This document shows, one piece after another, positions 23,046-32,340 of a stretch of DNA of 64,000 nucleotides. The stretch comes from Tulasnella sp. 424 (taxonomy: Eukaryota; Basidiomycota; Agaricomycetes; Cantharellales; Tulasnellaceae), in contig WSUB01000145.1 in the NCBI GenBank assembly GCA_019633425.1, forward strand, positions 38,798 through 102,797, read 5' to 3'. Below the pieces are notes generated by a model, which was not told where the DNA came from, made no database searches, and worked only from the letters and a program-made list of their open reading frames with translations. The position numbers and the translations under genes were made by a program. How positions within the stretch are numbered: the stretch's first letter is position 1; every line of letters begins with the position of its first letter.

Positions 23046-23300
23046 GAGACGTTCGATGCGGTGGGCATGGTAAGCGAGCACGCAGCGGTTGTTTTGGCGG
23101 ATCGCAATGTACAAAGGACTTGTTGGGACGGTGTGAGGGCATTGATACCGGGGCCGTCTCCTGCGGCTTGATGTGGAGCGTTCGGACCCCAAGCTGGACA
23201 TTGCGGAAGAGTCGATCGTTGTATTTGCGGGGAGTATCAGTCTGAGAGGATCGCTTGGACTCAACAACGAGAGCGAGAGCTTGGTCTCCGAACAGCTAAA
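23046..23300 (-). pseudogene. PSF1: PSF1 (GINS) relic (S4), N-terminal half
   Basis: PSF1 is a subunit of the GINS complex of the replicative helicase. Minus-strand remnants of the N-terminal part remain: the RCVLAYHAHRIERL patch at about 23090-23050, and the region corresponding to YKYNDQ...VRNVQLEV at about 23225-23190. The C-terminal half is deleted by the fusion to IND1 and frames are broken. Confidence 0.75.
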
Positions 23301-24125
23301 GCTGGTGGGCAATCGCTTTCGGACGCCGGAGCGTTATCTCCGTGGAGCCGATCTTGACTGACGTCCCTCACCCCTCGAAGCTCACAAGAGAAGAGGACGA
23401 CTATCACCTGGAACGCCTCCGAAGGGTGAACACCCATTGACGACTGGCTCGTTGCCAACTCTCGATTAATTTCCCTGCAGACTTTTCGCCCCATGACCGG
23501 CTTGCGGACCGACGGACTATCTTTCCTTGTTTGGAAGGTGGATAGAGTGAAGTGCATTGTCTCAACTCAGCTGGGACTTCTCTTTTTGGATAAAGGACCC
23601 TAATTCAATCGAAGAGAAGGGACGCGTCTATGTTTACTGCGCGGACATTGCCAACGTCCAGCATGACGTCATGTATATAACGACAGGTTTGACACTTGGC
23701 CATGCCGAGAATATTATGAATTGGGCCGCCAAGTGGATCGGCGTTTAGGCGGACCTCCACCAACAATACGCCCGTCCCTCCATATAATTCCTGTCCCGCG
23801 CGGCTTATAAGACCTGCGACACGTCAAACCAAGTTCGATACGTCCCCTCTCCCGTCCTCCTCTCCCCCTCCCCACCCCGCCCCCCCTCGTGATTAGTACG
23901 TTGCCACAGGACATACTGCGAAGTTCTTTTAACTGCCCTGTAATTGAGAACCTAGCGACCACACTGTGCCAGACGGTCCGATTGAGACCATTCGGAAAAC
24001 ACGTTGATCCCATTCCTCGCCTACCATTGACCCTCTTCGTTTTGGGAATCTCGACGCGGGCCTCCACGTGGCGAGTCCTGGGCAACGGACCTCTTTCCTG
24101 TCGATCGACGGAAGAGGACGGCTAA
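23301..24125 (+). repeat. Duplicated block shared with 63170-64000
   Basis: Nearly collinear and highly similar to 63170-64000, including a TATA-like CATGTATATAA at about 23670, a TTATAAG at about 23805 and an extreme CT/C-rich tract at 23835-23890. A 79-codon open + frame (23889-24125) has no ATG at its 5' end and no recognised domain. It continues the duplication that starts with the IND1-PSF1 fusion. Confidence 0.65.
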
Positions 24126-24199
24126 CCGCGTTTCTTTTGTAACGATCGTGTCTTCCTGTCATGTACTTCGATATTTCAATGAAGGTCGTGTAATCCCCC

Positions 24200-24690
24200 A
24201 ACCAGATGGGAAAGTGAAAGTTCATCGGAGATCCTACGGGATACAGTGATATGCGACTAGTAACTACCGCGTCCTCCTCTTCGCCTTCCTCGGTCCCACC
24301 CCGTCAGAGGCAAGGAATATTCGGGGTCGTACGTCTCTAACTACTCCTCAGTCAGTCGTCCTTGTTCCCGCAGTCTCGGTAGACCCAGAACGGATTGGCC
24401 AACGAGCGTCATTGCATGATCCTCCGGCGGGAGTGATGCGAGCAAGCTCTGGGACGGCCGTGCCCCCTTACATCCTTAACAGGATTCTAGAGCGGTTCGG
24501 GAAAGGTGCCTCCTTCTCCAGCATCTACTAAGTACCAGTATCGACGCGACGTTGGCTGACGGTGAAGACGAAGTCTCCATCGGTCGTTTTCGAGCTTGGA
24601 CCGTCGAGGATTTGTTCAGCGAAGAATCTCGACGAAACATCGAATGCGATTTGATTTTGCTGTTGAGGCGAGCATGACATTTATTACAAG
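24200..24690 (+). pseudogene. Unidentified relic Y
   Basis: A + strand patch reads VEDLFSEESRRNIECDLILL, recurring at 30600-30690 (EENLFGEDSRRNIECYSILL) and 56680-56760 (EEGLFGEDSQRNIECDSVLL). A second patch at 24230-24300 corresponds to the TYDYLVLLFALLGP patch of other copies. The gene is unrecognised and frames are interrupted. The minus strand is also partly open, so the coding strand is not certain. Confidence 0.35.
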
Positions 24691-25560
24691 TATCTCGGTT
24701 GTATATGAAGGAGAGGAGATGTCCGTCTCTGAACGCAGGCCAGGGAATGTCGGGAACGAATTCGAGTTCCTTGTCACCCGTCCATTCCTCTCAGCTCCCT
24801 TCAATCTGTGACGTGGTCTGCTCTTGGTACGGGGACTGAGTGCCACCTTCTCTGCCAGGTAACCGTCGTTGAGAATCTGGCTTGAGACCACCGTGGGGTT
24901 GACAGAGATCTTATTCCGACTTTCTCGACGCACCGAGCGCCGTGGTTCCACTCGGAGAACCGACTTCCTTTCCTTTTAAGAGCGAGATGGCAAAGATTCA
25001 GGAGAAAGCTAAGAGGTTCTAGGTGATAACCCTCGCTTGGATGGTTCTATGATGTCACGGCTCTCGGGTTTCTTGCTATGGCAGTGGAGAACCCTCCAAA
25101 TTAAGAAATGAACCTTCTCGCCGGGTCGATCGGGTATACAGAATGTGTTGGATGGGACGTGAGTGGCGTCTCCCTCGAGGGGGACGGATTAAAACGTTGC
25201 AAGCGGAGTTATCGATCGACCGGTCCCGCTTGGAAGACTTGAGGAACAGCAGCCAGAACTGGGGGATATAGCGAGGACTACTCTATAGAGTAGTCCGTTA
25301 ATGGCATTGACGTTACGGCATAATTGATTCCGGTGCTTCAGTCTTATGTGTGGTTGCGCACAGCACGTTCCCTTATCTTGTGGCGTGCATGGCCGTGCAA
25401 TGAGTCACTCCGCCCTTTGATTCCTCTCCCGCGCACGATCCACTACTCACTCCCTCGTAAACAATCCATCAGCTTTCCCCCTCCCCTCAACTTTTGACGA
25501 GGCTCAACTGAGCACAGCGACTCTTATCGACACCTGGCATCTTCTCGCGTGAAACATCCC
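24690..25560 (+). promoter_or_regulatory. Upstream region of copy E
   Basis: 24880-25110 is a cassette also found at about 46580-46810 (copy H) and 58215-58450 (copy I). The conserved motif TTATCTTGTGGCGTGC is at 25373-25388, about 175 bp before the ATG. A short inverted repeat around 25272-25300 (actactctatagagtagtcc) recurs before copy I. CT-rich leader at about 25450-25500. Confidence 0.45.
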
Positions 25561-28500
25561 ATGCCAAAAGACGACAATCACGATGCCGGACCTTCCGCCT
25601 TGCCCGGTTCTCCGTCCGATTCGAACCACGATACATCCTCCGGTGGAGTCCCGCAGAGCGCTAAGCTGGTAAGCCCTTCCCGAGCCTCAAAGACGATTCC
25701 AACGACTCACAAGACTACTTTTCCTCATAGAGGGACAAACTCAATAAGCTTGCGAATTGGCGACTTGATCTCTCCTCTATCGAATTCGTTGACGGCGCCC
25801 CCGAGTTCCATGGTGGTTTTGCAACAGTTTCCCGAGCATTTCTGATATCTCCCTCCAGTGGTCAAGACAGAGCGAGCCAATCCAATTCAACCAAAAAGGA
25901 CGGTTTCGACTCACCTGGTCCTGCCGGAGAAGCGTCTCGGGAGCGGAAGGTCGGTGCTACTCTGCCTTCGTGGCCATTGACAGTGACGATGAGCGACTGA
26001 TCAATTCAACCTTATAGGATGTAGCAGTCAAGAAAATGAAGGTCTCAACGGACCCTGTGCCAAAAGGCCAGATGGCGAAAGACACTTCGACGGTCTTAGG
26101 GGTAAGAAGACTCCGACCGATCACGTAGTGGTTTCAGCGGTAACGTCTTTCGTTCAGTTGGCACTCAGGGAAGCCGAATTTTTGGTCGGACTCTGTCACG
26201 AAAACGTCATTAAGCTCGAAGGATTCGTCGAGGACTCGTCCGAGGGGAATGTCGTGTGGTTGGTCTTTCCCTGGGCGGAAAAAGGAAACTTGAAGAACTT
26301 TATCGCGTCAGCAGAGTGGGAGATCCCCGAACGAATCTGGCTGGTACGATCGGACTATCCTTTTTTCGACCTACCTTTGACACTCCGCATTCCAGATTGA
26401 CGACGTGGCTAGAGGAGTCGAATACCTCCATAGCCAACAACCCCCCATCCGCCACGGCGACCTCAAATCCGTACGTACTGAGGCCGTCATAAATGAGCCG
26501 CTAACAAACATCGCTCTGACTTTGCAGATAAACATATTGATCAACTCCGAGTACCGCGCGGTGATTACCGACTTCGGATCCGCTCGCCGTGTCACAGCCG
26601 AGGATCTGAACAAGCAGACAAGGCAAGCCGAAAGCGAACCGCAAGCAGGGTTGTCGCTGGATGCAGAGTTCTGCGGACCTACCAACGACATCAGCATCAC
26701 TCTGACAGGTGAAAACTACACTCTTCGTTGGGCCGCTCCGGAGCTATTGAAAGAGGACGAAGCTACCGTTGCGAGCGATATCTGGGCACTGGGATGTGTA
26801 ATGTACGAGGTAAGGTTCAGGTCCTATATCGGTCACAGCCGAGGCTCAAACATCGACTCCGAAATAGGTAATGACCAACTCGATACCGTTTCAAGGCATC
26901 AAGGATACTATCGTCATCCTGCGTGTCATCAAGGGAGACCTCCCGTCCATCACCGATAACGCTCGGATGTTATTGATTCAGGCACTCTGTTCCATGATAC
27001 TTGCGTGCTGGAGCAAGGACCCCCGGAATCGACCGACTGCTGAGGATTGTCGAAAGTCAATCAATTGGATGGTGGGCAATGGTGAATTCGGGTGGACTAC
27101 GTGTGATTGACCAAGTTCGATATAGCCTATGATTAAGCCAGACCCGAGACGGGCCGCGGATGCAGCCGCTTCTAGAGCTCGCTCCCCAGAGCTTCTGATG
27201 CAGCTGGGGGATATGTACCGGCGGCAGGGTGACTACCCGAACGCGTCGGACTTCTTCACCAAGGCTCTGGGTAGCTACGGAGAAATCGAGGACAGGAAAG
27301 GAACGGCGGAGGCGCTAATTCAGCTGGGGCAGGTGCATCGGTTGCGAAACGAGTACAGCCAGGCCGTCGCATTCTACACCGAGGCTCTCCAAATCCGCAC
27401 TGAGCTCGGCGACAGGCATGGGAGAGCCGACGCTCTTTGGGGTCTTGCTGAGGTGCATCGGATTCAAAACGAGAACAGGCAGGCCGTCCCATTCTACACC
27501 GAGGCTCTCCAAATCTGCACCGACCTCGGCGACGGGCCTAGGAGAGCCGACGCTCTTTGGAGTCTGGCTGAGGTGCATCGGCTTCAAACCGAGTACAGCC
27601 AGGCCGTCGCATTCTACACCGAGGCCCTTCAAATCCGCACCGACCTCGGCGACAGGCATGGGAAAGCCCACGCTCTTTTGGGTCTGGCTGTCGTGCATCG
27701 GCTTCGAAACGGGTACAGCCAGGCCGTCGCATTCTACACCGAAGCCCTACAAATCTGCACCGACCTCGGCGACAAGTATGGGAGAGCCTCCACTCTTTTG
27801 GGTCTCGCTGAGATGCATCGGACTCGAAATGAGTACAGCCAGGCTGTCGCATTTTACACCGAGGCCCTCCAAATCCGCACCGACCTCGGCGACAGGCACG
27901 GGAAAGCCCACGCTCTTTTGGGTCTGGCTGTCGTGCATCGGCTTCGAAACGAGTACAGCCAGGCCGTCGTATTCTACACCCAAGCCCTCCAAATCTGCAC
28001 TGACCTCGGCGACAAGTATGGGAGAGCCTCCGCCCTTTGGGGTCTCGCTGACGTGCATCGGCTCCGAAACGAGTACAACCAGGCCCTCGCATTTCACACC
28101 GAAGCCCTCCAAATCTACACCGATATGGGCAACAGGGATGGGAGAGCCGAAGCTCTTTGTGGTCTGGCTGAGGTGCATGGGCTTCGAAGCGAGTACAGTC
28201 AAGCCGTCGCATTCTACACCGAGGCCCTCCAAATCCGCACCGACCTCGGCGACAGGCTTGGGAGAGCCTTCGCTCTTTTGGGTCTCGCTGAGGTGCATCG
28301 GCCGCGAAACGAGTACAGCCAGGCCGTCGCATTCTCCACCGAAGCCCTTCAAATCTGCACCGACCTCGACAACAGGGATGGGAGAGCCGACGCTCTTTGG
28401 GGTCTGGCTGAGGTGCATCGGCTTCAAAACGAGCACAGCCAGGCCGTCGCTTTCTACACCGAGGCCCTCAAAATCCGCACCGACATCGGCAACAGGCGAG

Positions 28501-29048
28501 GGAGAGCCTCTGCTCTGAAGGGCCTCGCTGACGTACACCGGCTTCTAGAGGATTACAGCCAGGCCGTGACATTCTACTCCGAGGCCCTCCAGATTGCCAC
28601 CGACATTGGCGAGAGGCAAGGGAGAGCTGACGCTTTTTGCGGGCTCGCGGATGTGCATAGGGTCAGAAACGAGTACAGCCAGGCCGTCGCATTCTATACC
28701 GAGGCCCTAGATCTCCGCACTGACATCGGAGACAGATATGGGAGAGCCACTGCTTTGCGGGATCTCGCCCATGTGCATCGGCTTCAAACCGACTATAGCC
28801 AAGCCACCACGCTCTTCTCCGAGGCGTTGGAAACCCTTTCCGACATTGAGTCCCGATCCGGCAGAGCCAGTTCTTTGTCAGGCCTTGGTGACGTGCGTCG
28901 CGATCAGGGCAACTACAGGGAAGCAATTGGCCATTATACAGAAGCCGCAGAAATCTTCGAGCAAATCGGGAATGCTCAGGATGCCGCTTACGCTTTGAAT
29001 CAAGCTGCCGAAGCCCGTCGATTATCTACGCGAGAAAAAACTACGTAA
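25561..29048 (+). CDS. Kinase-TPR protein, copy E (longest TPR block)
   Basis: Exons: 25561-25668, 25731-25949, 26018-26101, 26158-26343, 26396-26470, 26528-26809, 26868-27071, 27126-29048; 1026 residues, open. The ATG at 25561 matches the starts of H and I (MPKDDNHDAG). Kinase motifs: HGGFATVSRA, VAVKKM, LREAEFL, HGDLKSINIL, ITDFGSAR, WAAPELL, SDIWALGC. Exon 3 is 30 nt longer than in most copies, placing a ten-residue insertion between beta-3 and helix C (TDPVPKGQMAKDTS region). Exon 8 carries about 15 TPR units, the most in the array. Two neighbouring 240-bp stretches (from about 27621 and 27861) are almost identical, showing recent two-unit duplication. C-terminal end is of the type shared with F and H (RRDQGNYREAI). 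Confidence 0.9.
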
Positions 29049-29370
29049 TTGTTCTTCGGGGCATTCGAGATTCGAGGAGATCGATGTTTGATTTGAGACG
29101 GAAGTCCACGTCACGCACGCGATGCACGAATTTCGTTGCCGTATGGTCTGTTGTTTGGATGGTTCACTCTTTGTCTCCATCATCCTTTATTGTAGGCTTA
29201 GCTAGAAGTGTTCCGTCAAGTTCCGATTGTGATTGGCTCTCCCTCAACCTATCCCAATTCATGTCGTGAACGCTACATATGTCCTAGTCGTTTGATCCAA
29301 TGGAACAACGAATTCCGTAGAATGTCTAGAGAGAGTCTAATCGGCCAATTCCGTCCCTCTACGTTCCTTG
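29049..29370. other. 3' flank shared by copies E, F and H
   Basis: Collinear with 35438-35780 and 50464-50770 (starting TTGTTCTTCG). It is unrelated to the 3' flank of A, B, D, G and I. No gene is seen. Confidence 0.5.
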
Positions 29371-29379
29371 AGCCACCAC

Positions 29380-29795
29380 CGCTTCCAGGACCTGCTTGCC
29401 ACACCATCCATCACCGACTGTCTCCACACACACCCTGCACGTTTCCGGTAGGTCCGCTCCTAAGCGTCGTTGGCGAGCCAGAGTCTCCATCAACGCTGAC
29501 GGAAGGGGCGATAGACAGTTCGCCTAGGATTTTGAGGTTCAAGGCATCGGCGGTTAGATGAAAGGATGTGAGGGGCCCAAATGTGTTGTGCCGTGTTGAG
29601 TAGATCGAGGAGGTAAAGTGAGCCATGTTGAGAAGGAGGTCGATGATTTACGCCTGTTTGAAGCGATAAGGAAAGGCGCGGGCGTCGGAAATGGGAAGAC
29701 AGTGTACCGGAACGTCGACCTTGCGGAAGATAGCAGCACTTTGGACTTGGCGTCGATGAGGGCAACGTCTTGGGGTGCCGATACGATCACAGTAC
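29380..29795 (-). pseudogene. IND1: IND1 relic (S5), C-terminal third
   Basis: Minus strand: [38 protein letters not shown] and NLKILGELSIAPSVSVDGDS. A stop interrupts the region where the family reads NM..F.C..C. The N-terminal two thirds are deleted; at about 29795 the sequence joins PSF1 (a different breakpoint from the S4 fusion). Confidence 0.78.
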
Positions 29796-30094
29796 CTGCC
29801 TCCAACGGACGAGTAGAGCTGCTTGAGGCGTTCAATGCGGTAGGCATGGTACGCCCGTAAGCAGCGCTTGCTGCAACGGATTGAGATGTGATACATTTTT
29901 GATGTACGGAGGACTTGTCGAAACGGCGTTAAGGCATTGATGTCGGGGCCGACGGTCTTCTGCAGATCACTCTGAAGCGCTGGGACCTCGAGCTGGACAT
30001 TGCGGACGAGTTGATCGTTGTATTTTGGGAGAGTATCAGTCTAAGAGGATCATTTGGACTCGATGACGAGCGCGAGGGCTTGGTCTCCGAGCAT
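29796..30094 (-). pseudogene. PSF1: PSF1 relic (S5), N-terminal half
   Basis: Starts at an ATG complementary to 30092-30094 (MLGDQALALVIESK), then an in-frame TGA replaces the Arg codon found in other copies. YHISIRCSKRCLRAYHAYRI lies at about 29895-29840. The C-terminal half is deleted. Confidence 0.78.
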
Positions 30095-30515
30095 ACTTGG
30101 TGAGAGGCAAAGGCAGACGGGCTTTCGGCCGGCCGGAGCGTTATCTCCGTGGAGCCGTCCTGAACAGACTGACGTCACGTCCCTCACACGAAGCTCACAA
30201 TAGAAGAGGACCCAGGCCTAGGACTACCGCCTGAAACGCGTCCAAAGGGCAAGTATTCATTGACGGCTGGCTCCTTGCCAACTCCCAATAATTTCCCTGC
30301 AGCCCTTTCGCCGTCTGACCGAACCGACGGACAATCCTTCCTTTTTTGGAAGGTGAATAGAGTTGAGGGGCATTGTCTCCACTCAGGGTCATAATCCATT
30401 TCTATTGGACTGCAGATGGCGTGAATGATGTGTCACTTGGCACTCCGAGACAACGTCCCAATGGCTCGAGGAGGGGAATGCCGGTATCCGAAACGCCTCT
30501 GAAAGTGAAAGTTCG
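30095..30515. other. Recurrent post-PSF1 module (S5)
   Basis: Collinear with 53040-53340 plus 53910-54000 and with 44490-45000. The small + strand gene start seen at 53142 reads ATA here (about 30205). No intact gene. Confidence 0.45.
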
Positions 30516-30716
30516 TTGGATACCCTACGTATACAGGATACAGCGACATACGACTACCTCGTCCTCCTCTCCGCCCTCCTCGGTCCCACCCAGCCGTTGG
30601 TCTTTTCCGAGGAGAATTTGTTCGGCGAGGACTCTCGACGAAACATCGAATGCTATTCGATTTTGCTGTTGAGACGAGGGTGGCATTTATTGCAAGTGTC
30701 TCTCTGTCATATATAA
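30516..30716 (+). pseudogene. Unidentified relic Y (longest open copy)
   Basis: A 66-codon + frame starting MDTLRIQDTATYDYLVLLSA and containing EENLFGEDSRRNIECYSILL then LLRRGWHLLQ, followed by a GT that could be a 5' splice site. Broken relatives lie at 24230-24690, 37440-37600, 45000-45400 and 56440-56800. Unrecognised family; in this copy the two conserved patches are in one frame. Confidence 0.4.
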
Positions 30717-30829
30717 AGGAGAGGAGACGTCCGTCTCTGACGACTGAATGAGAGCCTAGGGGAGCAACTCAGCCAAGTTGAACGGATTCCAGCCATACTG
30801 TGGAGGAGTGGGGATAGAAGGAAGACGGC

Positions 30830-31262
30830 TTGGCTTCATTCTTTGGCACCGGCTTCGTTGTGGTGCTCCCTCGCATCACGCGACAACTTCAAATGATGCA
30901 TATCACCCAGGCACGGGGAGCAGAAGACCGATCGAAAACCGCAGCCTCCTTTCTCCCACTCTCCAGCTTCAACTGGTCTGCACTGGACTCGACTGCATCG
31001 GCTTTGAAACAACTCTCTTTGTCCTAATGTTTTTGGTGGCTCGCAAGATACATCGCGTATCTTCGAGTGGTCCGCAGGTGTTCATCGGAACCGTCGAGCA
31101 CGACGATGATTTGCCGAAGAAAGCTGATGTCTATCCAGTACAGTAAGTAGGCAATTTCTGAGTGCTTGACGAGGACAGGACTCGCACACGCGAAATAATG
31201 ATGGTTCAGATTGAAACGGACACATGACGGCGACCTCAGGGTTCGGCGATGAACGGTGAACA
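30830..31262 (-). pseudogene. Unidentified relic Z (S5)
   Basis: Minus strand segment containing YWIDISFLRQIIVVLDGSDE, aligned with 57140-57383 and more distantly with 18050-18219. Broken frames. Confidence 0.35.
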
Positions 31263-31614
31263 AACCGTAAAAGCGGAGCGAACGTTTCCCTCAGCAGCTA
31301 TAAGAAAACGACTCGACGTAGAACTCTTTCTAATCAGGTCATAGTCAGTAACACTTTGCTGAGAGGAGTATATAATGACTGAATGCTGTTATCCTTTGCC
31401 GGTCCGTATATATATATGATATCTCTGCGCGCTGCACCGGAAGGTCCTCCCGTGATCCGGGTTGTTCCTAGAGAGCACCAACTCATTTTCGTCACATCCC
31501 CCCTCCAGAAATCCATCATTCCTTGTCACTCGTCCATTCCTCTCAGGTCGCGGGATCCCCGAAGCGTAGCCTGTTGGTAGAATCTACGTCCGAACCCTCG
31601 CATCCTTAGGCCCT

Positions 31615-31635
31615 CAGTCGCCAAATTGGCGACTG
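31615..31635. promoter_or_regulatory. 21-bp palindrome upstream of copy F
   Basis: GTCGCCAA-A-TTGGCGAC flanked by CA/TG is a perfect inverted repeat around one central base. A 17-bp version (GTCGCCAAGTTGGCGAC) lies at 46063-46079 upstream of copy H. It could be a dimeric factor site; function inferred. Confidence 0.35.
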
Positions 31636-31739
31636 GGCGTCAGGCGGCAGAAGTCTGGTGGATAACTCTCGCTTGGGACGCAGATGGCGCCAGGATATCA
31701 CGGCTCGGCTCGCGGGTTCTTGCTATAGCAGCGGAGAGC

Positions 31740-32340
31740 CCCTAAACCAAGAAATCGACTAAATTGTCAAATGGGATCAAGTATATGTGTTGAATGGGAT
31801 GTGAGTGGTGTCGCCGTCAACGGAGGAAAGGTGGAAACGTTGCAATCGTAGATAGGTTGAGGTTACCAGCCCCGCGTAGAAGACTTCACGGAACGGAAGA
31901 CAGGACAGAGCAGTCCATTAATCAAATTGACGTTACGGCATTATTGATTGAGAGCTCAGTTTTGCGTGTGTTGCGCACCGCACTTTCACGTATCTTGTGT
32001 CGCGTGACCGTCTGTGACAGTGTGCGACGACACCTCAACTTCATCGCACGGACTTGCAATTGCAAGGAACATTCTACAGAAGCTAAAAACGCACAGCTAC
32101 AGGACCAATTCGACGTGCCCGATATTATTAGGCTTGCGAAGAAGGGCAGGTAGAGACGCAAGCTATCCCGGGTGGAGAAGACTTCTACGTCCTTGTATCC
32201 CCTCTCGTCCACCATCCACTACTCACTCCCTCCTTCGTAAACACACCATCAGCCTCCCCCCTCACTCTAGCTTTCGACGAGTTCCAACCCAGAACGGCGA
32301 CTCTTATCGACACCTAGCGTTTTCTCGCGTGAAACATCCT
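31740..32340 (+). promoter_or_regulatory. Upstream region of copy F
   Basis: Conserved motif TATCTTGTGTCGCGTGACC at 31991-32009, about 350 bp before the ATG; CT-rich leader at about 32215-32275. 31780-32060 is collinear with the H and I promoters. The segment 31270-31740 upstream is the cassette shared with 45770-46120. Confidence 0.45.

Noticed and set aside
23889..24125. Gene in the duplicated block (79-codon + frame, repeated at 63767-64000)
   Set aside because: No ATG, no recognised domain, and the two copies differ by an indel near 23978 that shifts local reading; kept only as a repeat.
25549..25561. Upstream start GTG at 25549 for copy E
   Set aside because: Not an ATG; the ATG at 25561 gives the MPKDDNHDAG start shared with H and I.
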